A stretch of DNA of 64,000 nucleotides, taken from the NCBI GenBank assembly GCA_037178625.1, contig CM074130.1:2542001-2606000 (forward strand). Direction: 5' to 3'. Shown here one piece after another: positions 1 to 10,080 of the stretch. This stretch comes from Skeletonema tropicum. Its lineage: Eukaryota; Bacillariophyta; Thalassiosirophyceae; Thalassiosirales; Thalassiosiraceae. Below the pieces are notes generated by a model, which was given only the letters and a program-made list of their open reading frames with translations, was not told the DNA's origin and searched no databases. The position numbers were made by a program, and so were the translations under genes. Positions within the stretch are counted from its first letter, which is position 1. Each line of letters opens with the position of its first letter.

Positions 1-1887
1 TCACATCCAATACAAAAGTTTATGACGAGGACGTCGACATATTCCGCATCGAAACTGGGATGGAAGTTCTTGTATTGAAAGGACAAGAGATGGATGAATG
101 GAAGAGGGCAATCAGCACGAAAGTGAAGATGTTGAGTTCGTTGGCGCGTGGTCAATTTAGAGTGACTTACAGGGGAAGATCTCGCGATTATGTTTTGATG
201 CTGCATAAAGAATGCATTACAGCTCATCACGGATCCTTTCAGAATGCAATAAGTCGGCTCTATCCATTTAACTTCAACGAAGGATCCTTTGCGGACAAAG
301 GAAATTATATCCTTATTAAAGGTGGTTCTAGTCATCTTCACATCAAACTTTATGCGACAACACTCATCGAACACCAGCACTGGGTATTCGCATTGACAAG
401 GATGCAGAGTGGAACTTCATCTCCAACCGTCCCATCGCCTCCCCTTCTTCCTCTACACTCGGGGACTTTGGAATTTTTCGACCTCGTAACAATGAAATGG
501 AAGTACAAGTATGTCGTCTTGAGTGATACCTGTTGTCTATACACGCACAATCATCGGAAAGTTGGCAAGCCAAGGCAATATGCGCTGACTCCTAATAGTA
601 TGATCTACGAGACAAACCTGGCAAACTCAGAGGGCCGGTATTCATTTCAGCTCGTGTTGTTCTCCGAAACTTTGCATCTAGCTGCTCCCACAAAATTAGA
701 GAGAGATAAATGGATGTCTATGTTGAAAGATTTGATCTCCTCCAAATCTGTTTACGACAAAACGGATGTATTACAGTCGGCAGCATTGGAGAGAGATGTT
801 GACTGTGCCACCGTGTCGTTTGAATCTGTTTTATCGCCTGGTATCTGTCTCCAGGCAAGAGGAAACTGGATGGCTGCAGCAGTAGTTTCAGAACCGTTAA
901 CTTCGACTGTCTGTCCAGGATCAATCCTTTCGTCAATTGGAGGTGTAAGCACAACCTTGACAGGGATCGATAGCACTGCCAAGAGATTGACTCTCTCAAA
1001 AGGACCGCTTCGATTGACCTTTTGGAACTCTCCTCGGAAGATGGGTTGGGTCAATTTGGTCTCCACCCAACGATATGGCAGTCGATGGTTTCTTAGGCGA
1101 AGCTGGAGTGAGTAGAAAGTGCTGTATTTTTTCGGTATCCTTCAATTTACATTTCCAATCCTTTCTCATGAGAACGTCTTCAATTCACGTCTGTATGGTA
1201 CCAAAAGACGAGAAGGTCTACGCAACTCTCTTTTCCGGCACATTGACGCTTTATGCAGCTAGACAAAGGAGAACAAAGTTGATGCTAAAGATGGCAGGTG
1301 CTTCCATTTGTCTTGAAAAAAATTTCATCTCAGTGCACAGTGGATTGAAATTCGTCAAGCTTCAGGCGGTTTCCAGAGAGGATGCACTTGACTGGTGTAT
1401 CAATATATGTCATAGCATTTCAATGGAGAACGGAGGAGGTTTATTACTTGATAAAGAAAAACAGGAGGCAGCATTACATGGACAAGACGCCAATGAGCAT
1501 AATACTGCCGCAAACGAAGTCTACTCTAGTGTACAAGTCGTCACTACGAGTAAATCAAATGCCATAGAAACAACACTTGACGTGACTCAGTCAACTCAAG
1601 TTACCGAAATGACGGATATCTGTGGCACTACGTTCAATAGTCTAGATCCGGAGGAAGTATCCAAGAAAATGGAAGAATTTGCGCTCAATTTTCTCCGTCC
1701 ATCAAGGCCAAGAGGTGACAGTGATACAGACACCAATCATCAGCAATGGCTTGATATAGATCGAATTTCCAGCATTGTGTCTGATGAAGAAGTTCTTGAT
1801 GCCTACAGTGACATAGATAACTGCAATCACATTAATTCAGAGGACTACGTCAGGCTGAAGCGATTAGCTAGTGGTGGTGCGAGTTAG
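1..1887 (+). CDS. Multi-PH-domain protein, 5' end outside the window
   Basis: The frame is open from the first bases of the window, so the N-terminus is missing. Downstream are at least two pleckstrin-homology-like modules: one containing GTLEFFDLVTMKWKYKYVVL, ending in a Trp-containing helix (ERDKWMSMLKDL), and one containing GWVNLV...FSGTLTLYAARQ. The reading frame changes between about 1107 and 1208. A GTGAGT donor at 1108 and an AG at 1206-1207 give a 100-nt intron that restores the frame and joins the two halves of the last PH module. The C-terminal 150 residues are acidic and Ser/Thr-rich without a recognised domain. PH domains bind phosphoinositides or proteins, so a membrane-recruited scaffold or signalling role is likely but unproven. 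The stop is TAG at 1885-1887. The splice acceptor choice is inferred from the frame only. Confidence 0.65.
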
Positions 1888-1969
1888 ATTGGACGGAAGT
1901 AAAAAGACAAGAATAAAGTTATGCTATGACTGGTAATGAATGAGCACAAGCAAGCAAGATAATTGATAG

Positions 1970-3481
1970 TCACTTCATATCCAAATTATTTTCGCTTATG
2001 GAGACTTGCTTCAAGAGTTTATGGATTGAGCATCCTGCTTTCGACTGCTCCAAAACGGATAGTAGCCGATCTTTTTCTATTCTTGCTTTATGAGCATTCA
2101 TACGTCGCATGCGTATGAGATCTTCCTTCTGCTTCAGTAGCTCTTTTGTCCTCTCTTCGTTTTCCTGCACCCTCTTTAATGTTTCTTTGTGGCGGAACTC
2201 TTGTTTCCTTTTCAGCCGCTCCAGGTTGTCCTCCTTCATCTGTCGCTGCATCTCTCTTTCAGCTTTTATGAGCATTTGCTCTCTGTTGCGCTGTCTTGCA
2301 ATTTCACTGAGACGAGCCTCTTCTTGCTGAATCTTGGCTTCGGCAGCAAGTTTGGAATTTTGTTCGTTCTGTCTCGTCAATTCCAACTGCTGTTTGCGCT
2401 TTCGTTCGATAGCTTCACTTCTTTCCTTTTGCTTTCGCAATAACAATGCTCGCTGTCTATCCTTCTCATTCTGTATCTCCTCTTGATGTGCTTGCCGCTG
2501 TAGCAACTTCGTGCGCTTGAATTCCTCGTTACGTCTTCTGGCAGCTAAATTATTCTCTATTCTACGACGGGCAACCTTCCGTTTTTCTTCCGCCGCTTGC
2601 GCATTAACAAGTCGCTTCAATTCGAGTTTGTCATTCAGCTCACGATCTTTTTGTTCTCGTCGCTTAATTTTTTCTTCTGTTGCCCTCCGTTGCTCTTCAT
2701 GGGTTTTCTCCAAGTGCTTTCGATGCTCTTCACGCTTTTTGATGCGCCGTTTCTCTTCCATCAAAGCCTTCTTCTTCAGCTCTCGTTCCCTCCTTGATTT
2801 TTCTAGCTGGATTGCCCTATCCTTTTCTATCTTTTGCTCTGCAATATGCCTCGCCAGTGCCTGCTCAGTTTCCTCCTCAACCTTCTTGCGAATTTCACGT
2901 TGACGCGCTTGTTCTGCAGCTTCCAAATCCCTCCGTCGCTTCGCCGCCCTTAACTTAGCCTCCTTCTTTTCTTGTTCCTCTGTTCTATTCTTCATCTTCG
3001 TCATTATTTCTTGAGACTTGGTCTCAAACGCGAGGAGCCTCAATAATTCTCGTTTCTGACGAGCTGCCATCTTTTCCAACCTCTTTCTCTCATTTTCAAT
3101 CAAAGTCGCTTCACGGCCGCTATTACTACTTACAATTGACACTGAGCAGTGGCCAGAGACTGACAATGAGTCTCTACTAGTGTTAGCTTTTGCTTCCAAC
3201 TTACTGCGTTCCGCAGAAGCTAACTGGTAGAGTTTGTTTCTTGTGAAAGTGTAGGCTTCATATCTCATTGATTGTATTTCTGGATCAAGGTCTGGCTCTG
3301 CGAAAGACGCATGGTCACGTTCTTTGAGCACAGCCGGGTCAATACCATGAATTTTGCAAGCCTTCGAAGAGAGAGGAGTGAGACAAATACGCTGTTTTGG
3401 CTCATGTGAATTCAGCGCCTTCTTCGCAAAAACTTCGTCAAGGCTCAACGCCGGAGGTTTGCCAATACTATTCGTTTCCAT
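1970..3481 (-). CDS. Coiled-coil protein, flagella-associated type
   Basis: About 503 residues from the first in-frame ATG at 3481; the frame stays open a few codons upstream but without an ATG. The N-terminal 120 residues contain ICLTPLSSKACKIHGIDP and a DLDPEIQSMRYEAYTFTR segment. From memory, such a segment recurs in coiled-coil proteins of flagellate protists. Residues from about 130 to the end form one long, highly charged (Arg/Lys/Glu) helix with heptad character and no signal peptide or membrane segment. The gene lies in a minus-strand group with RGP1 and the MNS1-like gene. A role as an axonemal or basal-body filament is inferred from the motif and from the nearby MNS1-like gene. A generic coiled-coil scaffold is the alternative. 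No frameshift or intron is needed. Confidence 0.6.
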   Translation of the reverse strand: METNSIGKPPALSLDEVFAKKALNSHEPKQRICLTPLSSKACKIHGIDPAVLKERDHASFAEPDLDPEIQSMRYEAYTFTRNKLYQLASAERSKLEAKANTSRDSLSVSGHCSVSIVSSNSGREATLIENERKRLEKMAARQKRELLRLLAFETKSQEIMTKMKNRTEEQEKKEAKLRAAKRRRDLEAAEQARQREIRKKVEEETEQALARHIAEQKIEKDRAIQLEKSRRERELKKKALMEEKRRIKKREEHRKHLEKTHEEQRRATEEKIKRREQKDRELNDKLELKRLVNAQAAEEKRKVARRRIENNLAARRRNEEFKRTKLLQRQAHQEEIQNEKDRQRALLLRKQKERSEAIERKRKQQLELTRQNEQNSKLAAEAKIQQEEARLSEIARQRNREQMLIKAEREMQRQMKEDNLERLKRKQEFRHKETLKRVQENEERTKELLKQKEDLIRMRRMNAHKARIEKDRLLSVLEQSKAGCSIHKLLKQVSISENNLDMK

Positions 3482-3785
3482 ACTTTGCAGTGTCGTCTCC
3501 ACTTATACGTCAATATCATACTATGACGACGTTGCAATATTCGTCTAGTACGAATTAGAAGTTGGTCACTTCTTCGAACGGACAGTACGATATCGTAGAT
3601 TCGAACGAAGTTTATTTCAGCTAGCTAGCTAAGTGGCAGCAAGACGCGTGGTCGGTTGTGTTTTCCTTGATTTCTCTTTGGCGCCAACCTGCATCAAGGC
3701 TGTCTCTCTAGAGAGAGGCCTCAGGTAAAACCTGACACCTGCGCACACACACCGCATCCGCCCGTGTTGAAACAGTATCGTCCCA

Positions 3786-5759
3786 CTAACCAAAATGATG
3801 GATCATCTCCAAGCTCAGGACGGTTAAATCGGGTATATCCGATGCTTCAAAAATGTCCTCTTCTATATTGTCGTCTCTCCAAGCTGACGACACGTTTGGA
3901 GACATTTTATCGCCTTCCTCATCTTTATCTTCCGGATCTTCATTGAGTCCTATCCCACTATGAACAACCTCACACGGAAGATCCAAACTAATTACTCCCA
4001 ATTCACTCAGATCTTTTCCGCTTGAGCTTGAATTGTTTTCACCGATAAAACTCACTCTATCGACAGTGAATTCAACTTTCAATGTCACTGCTACTTCAAC
4101 AAGATCAGTCTTGACTGTTATAGGGCAATGCGAAGGAAGCAGTAGGCCCATTGATATCCTGTCAGTGTGATCAAACTCAACTATTTCATACGCACTGTCA
4201 AAAACATATGACCGAGTTTTCCGTTTCACTGTCGTAGAAGGATGATTACCAGTGGCTGCTCCGCCTGTCTCGCAAACGGCATATTCCTCTCCCACTAACC
4301 CACAGCACACACGGTGGCAGCCAATGATTCTCGTAGAAGCATAGTCATCACTGTATGAGTTTGGAAAGTCCACAACCACTGACAATCTAGAACCAGGAGA
4401 GATGGGACCCCCAAACCCAACCAATGTCATCCAACCACACAGTCCCCCGTTGCTATCTTGAATTTTGTGTGTACTTGTTCGTTGCTCAGCAGTTCGACGA
4501 GAAAGTATGCTTCGAACCGGTGGATTGGCAATCACATTTAGTTGAGAGAGTTTCGTTGACACGTCAGTGGACGAAATGAGCGTGGGTAGGCTCTTCGAGT
4601 GAGCAACCGCATTCAGTTCACCAACGTGGACACGTGCGGCTGTAGCATCTTTGTCAGACTTTTGAAGAACTAGGTAAGGCGAATTTGCAGTTAGGACAGC
4701 AAACGGACAAGTGGCGACAAGAATTTCTCCTCTGGCTGTAGTTACTACCAATACTGCCGAATAAAAGTATTTGACACACTCGGCGGAGAGGGTAGGTGGA
4801 AGATCTGTAGGAAGCTCAGTGCGGAAGGAGAATGCAATTTGATTTCGTTCAAGTTGTGGAGAAGTAGGAGGATTTGTACGAGGTTTGGTTGTGCTCATAA
4901 CTTCTTGCCACGTGGGCAAAGATGATATTGTTGCATTGCCAGAAGGTTCATTATATTGATGCTCGATTGCTTCGTCGGAGTTCTTTCGATTTGTGGAGTA
5001 GCTGGATGAATCATGATCATTTGATACATTTTCATAATCGTCAATGTATTCACTGTATTCTTCATTGACTCCATTATTATCAATATCTTCAATATCTGCA
5101 TAGTCATTGCTTTGATTTGTCGCATCTCTAAATAAACTCAAGTCGGGCAAATGCAAGGGTTGAAATGGATTCATATCACCATGGAAGCTGCCAGGTCGTT
5201 CAGGCAAATCTAGTAACTCCAATACATTTGTCATGAAAAAACAGATGGTATTATTCTCTGTGAATGATGGTAGGTGAGAATAATCATTTGCTCCTTCATT
5301 ACATTGGTTGTACTTGGGATGCAAAAAAGAATGAATTGCCAATCGTTCTGCTTGCTCAACATGTGTAATTTCTGGAGGCTGGCATGCCTTGCTAATTGAA
5401 GCGCTTCTCTGATCTTCATTATCTTCAAAATTATCATTTTGTTCTCTTTGCCATCGCGATATCTCATCCATCTTGGCCATTCTTAGACACGCGTGCCCAT
5501 CTTCTCCGTACAGCTTGTGTAATTTGGATATCTCTTGTGTCGATCGCCATCGGCTCACTTTGTGTTTATTTCCCAAGTAAGAACGGCCTGCAAGATAGAG
5601 ACGAGCAGATATTACGTCGTCCCTGATGCAATGAGAATCTGCTGCATTCATGTCATTCTGTGTTGCATCTGTTCGGGGAGCACAGTGTATGCGGACCGTG
5701 CCCACGACAGGACTTCCAGCTCGATAACTGGAGCGTGAAAGGACTAATTCGGCTTTCAT
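3786..5759 (-). CDS. RGP1: RGP1-like subunit of the Rab6/Ypt6 guanine nucleotide exchange factor
   Basis: Single-exon 657-residue protein starting at ATG 5759. It opens with an arrestin-like beta strand (AELVLSRSSYRAGSPVVGTV). The Rgp1 signature lies near residue 315 (FSFRTELPTDLPPTLSAECV, followed by KYFYSAVLVV). A further beta-rich arrestin-like half contains DRISMGLLLPSHCPITVKTD. An Asn/Asp/Ser-rich insertion occupies roughly residues 200-300. In yeast and animals Rgp1 pairs with Ric1 to activate Ypt6/Rab6 at the Golgi for endosome-to-Golgi traffic. The C-terminal tail is acidic. The family assignment rests on the lone central motif and overall architecture; the length is comparable with other family members. 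No Ric1 partner is visible in the window. Confidence 0.8.
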   Translation of the reverse strand: MKAELVLSRSSYRAGSPVVGTVRIHCAPRTDATQNDMNAADSHCIRDDVISARLYLAGRSYLGNKHKVSRWRSTQEISKLHKLYGEDGHACLRMAKMDEISRWQREQNDNFEDNEDQRSASISKACQPPEITHVEQAERLAIHSFLHPKYNQCNEGANDYSHLPSFTENNTICFFMTNVLELLDLPERPGSFHGDMNPFQPLHLPDLSLFRDATNQSNDYADIEDIDNNGVNEEYSEYIDDYENVSNDHDSSSYSTNRKNSDEAIEHQYNEPSGNATISSLPTWQEVMSTTKPRTNPPTSPQLERNQIAFSFRTELPTDLPPTLSAECVKYFYSAVLVVTTARGEILVATCPFAVLTANSPYLVLQKSDKDATAARVHVGELNAVAHSKSLPTLISSTDVSTKLSQLNVIANPPVRSILSRRTAEQRTSTHKIQDSNGGLCGWMTLVGFGGPISPGSRLSVVVDFPNSYSDDYASTRIIGCHRVCCGLVGEEYAVCETGGAATGNHPSTTVKRKTRSYVFDSAYEIVEFDHTDRISMGLLLPSHCPITVKTDLVEVAVTLKVEFTVDRVSFIGENNSSSSGKDLSELGVISLDLPCEVVHSGIGLNEDPEDKDEEGDKMSPNVSSAWRDDNIEEDIFEASDIPDLTVLSLEMIHHFG

Positions 5760-6026
5760 TTGGTGAATATATTATTATTTTGTAGCATGTCGACATGTGA
5801 ACATAGTGAAAGATGGTCCTCCTACCCAACAACCTTCGACAACGACGATGCAGGCAGCAGGCAGGCGTGATAATGAGATGAAATCGGAGATGAAAAATGA
5901 AAAAGTTGAAGATGGAAGGTGGATTCCAGATGCGTGTCTTTTTGCCTCTCCAGCTCAATTAGCAACAATGCAGAGGGGTAACAAGAAGTAGGAGTACTTG
6001 CTTTGCAACTATCCATAGATGTTAAG

Positions 6027-7494
6027 TTAAAGGAACCCCTTGAGCTCCTCCTCATATTTCTCCATCAGACGCTTCTTCGCCTCATTGATGATTCTCTCCT
6101 TGTAATCAGCTTGTTCTTGTAGCTTAACTTCCTCTTTCAGCTCTCTCTCTCTTTCTTCCTCGTCCAGCCGAGCTTTCTGAAACCTTTGTTCTTTCACTTC
6201 CTCGATGTATTGCTGTTTAAGGAGCCGCTTCCTCTCTTCCTTCCTTAGCTCCTCTTCGTCGTCCTTGGCAATCTTTTCCATCATTCGATTGACGAGCTCT
6301 TTCTCTTCTTGCTCCATTCTCTCAAGCATTTCCTTCTTGGCAATTATCTGAGCCTTGTTCTTTTCCATCAAATCCTCTTTCCTCCTCAAGCGCATTTGGA
6401 TTTCTTCCTCCTCTTCTCGTCTCTGCTTGGCCTCCAACTCTTCTTCCCAGAGAAGGTTGCGTAATGCGTCGTACTCTTCTTTAGATTGTGTCTGGTTTTG
6501 TGTCTCCTCCACGACCCGGTTCCATCGAAGCTTCTTCTCCGCGTCAATGCGTTTCTTTTCAGCCTCTTCCTCCAATTTCCGTTTCTCCAACATTTCATTG
6601 TAAGCTTGTATCTCAGCTTCTTGCTGTCGCTGTTCTTTTTCAATAGCTTCCTTTCGAAGTCTCTGCTCCTCCTGGAACCGAGCAACGAGTTCCCTCGTTT
6701 CCTCTACCTTCTTCATTCGAGCTGCTTGCTCCATTTTATCTTCTCTTGCAATTCTATCAATGATGTCATTGACCATCTTCTTATCTCTCGAAACTTCTTC
6801 TTTTAGCTTTTCGTTTTGTTCCTTAGGGGTTGGGAGAGGGTTGCGTGAAGATACATATGAGATGAAATTGCTTTGACAAAGTAGCAGACCCTCTGCCATT
6901 AGCAAATAAATCACACTTACCTCACGCTCAAGCATTTGCTTCTGTAAGACTTCTTTTTGGGCAGTCAACTTTCTCCTTCGTTCAATTTCACGTTCCTCCT
7001 GCTTACGTATTTCAAGCTGTCTGTTTTGTTCCATCAGTTCTTCCATTGCCTGCTCTCTATCACCCTCAAGTTTGCGTAGTAGCAAAGCCTCTTGATATTG
7101 GGCTGCTCGCTCTTTCTTGATGTAAGCCATCTTTATCTGTCGCTCCAAATCCTTGAGCTCCTCGCTTGTATCGCATATGCGTTGCATCTCTCTCTCGTGT
7201 CTGTCCTGTTCCTTCTTTTCCTTCTTCATTTGGTCAAGCTTTTGACGTTCCATTTCTTTCGAAGCCAGTTCTTTTCGACGAGCTTCTTGCTTTTCCGACA
7301 ATAGTTTCCTTTGTTCCTCTTCTGCAGCTTGGCGAGCTTTCAAGTTTGCTTCTCTAGGCCTGATCTACCATTGACTCCTTCTCGGCACAATTGCTGAGCC
7401 ATTTTGATTGTTGCGAATAACGTGAGAGTTCGGCTACTCTTGATTCCTCTGCCCTTCGAAGAGCTGTTATTCTTTCAACCCTGTGGGCTGTCAT
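6027..7494 (-). CDS. MNS1: MNS1-like axonemal coiled-coil protein (trichohyalin-plectin homology)
   Basis: Almost wholly charged coiled coil. Family landmarks are EELKDLERQIKMAYIKKERA near the start, EYDALRNLLWEEELEAKQRR with EEIQMRLRRKEDL in the middle, and RIINEAKKRLMEKYEEELKG at the C-terminus, where animal MNS1 ends in a similar lysine-glycine motif. A 99-nt in-frame intron is visible at 6822-6920 (GTAAGT donor, CTAAG acceptor); removing it joins LERE to EQNEKLKEEV. The 5' end is unsettled: ATG at 7494 opens a frame of about 44 codons (MTAHRVERITAL...) that ends in TAG near 7360, while the main frame opens just downstream, so an intron or a lesion lies around 7340-7440. MNS1 is a luminal component of axonemal microtubules in animals; in a diatom it would serve flagellate male gametes (inference). 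Confidence 0.75.
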
Positions 7495-7830
7495 GACGGA
7501 AGGATGTTTGTAAAGGGTCATTATTGAGTCAATTGCAGTACATTACTGGAAGAAGAGCCTCATACAATCAACATGAAACTCCTCGCCTCCTCTTCACGTT
7601 ACTTGGTCTATAGAAAAATAAATTCAAAACTATCTTGACACGCTGCTTCTATCATAGCTGCACTTGCTCATAATCTCCAATTCGACAGAAAAGAATACAC
7701 ATATCGAGCATACACTCAAAGCAAATCTTCAGCAACAACCACCCAAATGTGTTATATGATTCTATTTCTCTTTTTTATATTTTATGCATCTCACCACAGT
7801 TACATAACCTGCAACAAGAAAAGCAGTAAT
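7495..7830. other. Intergenic, MNS1-like 5' side to uS11 3' end
   Basis: 336 bp of AT-rich sequence holding the presumed promoter of the MNS1-like gene and the 3' untranslated region of the uS11 gene, both transcribed leftward. No coding or structured element is recognised. Confidence 0.4.
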
Positions 7831-8645
7831 TTACAAACGACGACCGCGACGACCGGACTTCCTCCTGGTACTATCACTAGGAATGGGAGTAACATCCTCA
7901 ATCCTTCCAATCTTCATTCCATTTCTTGCCAAGGCGCGGAGTGCACTCTGGGCTCCTGGTCCAGGTGATCTGGCTTTGCTACCTCCAGTTCCACGAATCT
8001 TCACGTGAAGGGCAGTGACTCCCAATTCTTTGCACTTGGCAGCCACATCTTGGGCGGCAAGCATAGCAGCGTAAGGAGAAGACTCATCACGATCAGCCTT
8101 AACCTTCATTCCTCCGGTGACTCGGACGAGTGTTTCGCGACCAGAGAGATCGGTGACATGGACAAAGGTGTCGTTGAATGAAGCAAAAAGGTGTGCAACA
8201 GCGAAGACTTCTTCGCCCTCAACAACGTTGGTTGTGCCTGCTGGTGTTTCTTCCCTGCGTTGATATGAGAGAGGAGGGAGCGATAATAAGTAAGTAATGA
8301 GCTTGTAAAGATGAATAGATATCAGTCGATTGGTTGGCTTGGCTTTTCCAAATTTTAGTAATATCAGCAGCCCGCCAGTAATATGGACAGAGCCTCCACA
8401 TCCAGATCCAAATTGCTGATCAAGATACATCCAGCACATTGCCATTTTACTAGAGAAGGCATAAGGGCCGCCAGAGTAATCTCGCTTTCACCGGATATGT
8501 GCCCTGCCATGTTATTCATCGCCAACATGGCCCTATGCACACAAGTCATACGCTCAAACACCGCGCAATCACTACTCTACAAGCCAGCAGAAATATATGC
8601 AACTGCGGCAATAAATCCGCTGCCATCGCCATTCACTCACGCCAT
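7831..8645 (-). CDS. RPS14: 40S ribosomal protein uS11 (S14), two exons with a 5-nt first coding exon
   Basis: Exon 2 (8254 to 7831) encodes the whole uS11 body: [60 protein letters not shown] and the basic C-terminus SGRRGRRL. These are nearly invariant in cytosolic S14. The intron acceptor GCAG ends at 8255. Upstream, ATGGC at 8645-8641 is followed directly by GTGAGT, and splicing it to exon 2 gives a start MAEETPAG and a 142-residue protein, close to the family's usual length. The intron is 386 nt, the longest supported one here, a common arrangement in ribosomal-protein genes. uS11 sits on the small-subunit platform near the mRNA exit. It is divergent from the RACK1 gene. Confidence 0.93.
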
Positions 8646-8883
8646 GGTTGATGTATATTGAGTTGAATCGGTGTTGTTCACTGAATAGCTTGAAGAGGGG
8701 GAGGTCGAAGCGCGTCGAGTTACCTTTTACTTGATTTTGAGGCGGGTAGAGTTCCTATGATGAGAGGGGGGAAAGACAGGCCAATTCCTGTCCGTCGTCC
8801 GACCGCTTTTTCCTCTCTCTCTTATCATCCCCAACCCTCCACTCCCCACATCTTGTAACTTCTGCACTCTACACCAAACAACC
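8646..8883. promoter_or_regulatory. Putative bidirectional promoter between uS11 and RACK1
   Basis: Only 238 bp separate the two divergent start codons. The RACK1-proximal 80 bp are pyrimidine-rich (CTCTCTCTTATCATCCCCAA and following), like leader regions of highly expressed translation genes. Both products sit on the 40S subunit, so coordinated expression from a shared region is a reasonable inference. No TATA box or named element is identified. Confidence 0.55.
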
Positions 8884-9858
8884 ATGTCCGAAACTCTTAG
8901 CCTCCGCGGAACCCTCAAGGGACACAGAGACTGGGTCACCTCCATCGCCACCACGTCCGAGGACCCCGACCTCATCCTTTCCGGATCTCGTGACAAGTCC
9001 GTCCTTGTCTGGCGCCTCACCCACTCTGGTGGCGAAGACAACTCCTACGGATACGCCCAGCGTGCCTTGAGGGGACACTCCCACTTCGTTAGTGATGTTG
9101 TCATCTCCTCCGACGGACAATTCGCCCTTTCTGGATCCTGGGATGGAACTCTCCGTCTTTGGGAGATCAACTCTGGACGTACCACCCGTCGCTTCGTTGG
9201 ACACGACAAGGATGTCCTCTCCGTTGCCTTCTCTGTGGACAACCGTCAAATTGTTTCTGGATCCCGTGATAAGACTATTAAGCTTTGGAACACTCTTGGA
9301 GAGTGCAAATACACTATTGGAACTGATGCCGAGGGTCACTCTGAGTGGGTTTCCTGCGTTCGTTTCAGCCCTAGCCAAACTGTTCCTCTTATCGTTTCAT
9401 GCGGTTGGGATCGTCTTGTTAAGGTTTGGGCCTTGACCAACTGCAAGCTCCGCAACGACCTTATTGGACACACCGGATACCTCAACACCGTCTGCGTTTC
9501 CCCCGATGGATCCCTCTGTGCCTCCGGTGGAAAGGACGGAACTGCCATGCTTTGGGACTTGAACGAAGGCAAGCGCCTCTACTCCCTTGATGCTGGTGAA
9601 CTCATCCACTCTCTTGTCTTCTCACCCAACAGATACTGGTTGTGTGCTGCCACTGATGAGTGCATCAAGATCTGGGACTTGGAATCCAAGATTGTTGTTG
9701 ATACTTTGAGACCTGAGGAATTCGGAACTGATGAAGAGCCTGGGCGACATTCCCGTGCTCCTCACTGCACCAGTTTGGCCTGGTCTGCTGATGGATCTAC
9801 TCTTTTCGCTGGATACTCTGACAAGATTATCCGTGTTTACGTTGTCACTTCTATCTAA
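8884..9858 (+). CDS. RACK1: RACK1, WD40 beta-propeller of the 40S subunit
   Basis: Intronless 324-residue protein with seven WD repeats. Typical blades include [65 protein letters not shown] and [18 protein letters not shown]. The pattern GSRDK in blade 1 and the [13 protein letters not shown] segment are RACK1 hallmarks and the length is canonical. RACK1 binds the 40S head near the mRNA exit channel and scaffolds kinases such as PKC. Codon use is strongly biased to C-ending and GGA codons compared with neighbouring genes, as expected for very high expression. The start ATG follows the leader AACC. It is transcribed away from uS11. Confidence 0.95.
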   Translation: MSETLSLRGTLKGHRDWVTSIATTSEDPDLILSGSRDKSVLVWRLTHSGGEDNSYGYAQRALRGHSHFVSDVVISSDGQFALSGSWDGTLRLWEINSGRTTRRFVGHDKDVLSVAFSVDNRQIVSGSRDKTIKLWNTLGECKYTIGTDAEGHSEWVSCVRFSPSQTVPLIVSCGWDRLVKVWALTNCKLRNDLIGHTGYLNTVCVSPDGSLCASGGKDGTAMLWDLNEGKRLYSLDAGELIHSLVFSPNRYWLCAATDECIKIWDLESKIVVDTLRPEEFGTDEEPGRHSRAPHCTSLAWSADGSTLFAGYSDKIIRVYVVTSI

Positions 9859-10080
9859 TTCGTTAATGATAATGTAATGAAAAAGTGAAATGAATCGGCT
9901 ATTGAATTTTTTAGTTATTATTGGCGTAAATCCACTATGACATTTCATTCCCGCACACTTCTTTAAACTATAAGTGAGCGTTGAAGCTTGGTAATTGTTG
10001 ATAATTTTGCTACACTGCCGCTGGATGTAATCAGCTTCAAATTTGTATTAGTACAGTAACGCAGTCTCTTCGGAAGTATG

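Noticed and set aside
3595..3610. GATTCGAAC resembling a tRNA B-box
   Set aside because: No matching A-box, acceptor stem or anticodon arm could be folded on either strand.
3704..3717. CTCTCTAGAGAGAG palindrome between genes
   Set aside because: Short CTCT/AGAG palindromes recur across the window's intergenic DNA; no terminator or operator function can be assigned.
6822..6920. Apparent extra 33 residues in the MNS1-like frame
   Set aside because: A GTAAGT donor and CTAAG acceptor bound the segment, and its residues break the charged coiled coil, so it is a 99-nt intron that happens to be open.
8255..8640. Open frame in the uS11 intron
   Set aside because: It is only the retained-intron reading; the protein body is explained fully by the two exons.
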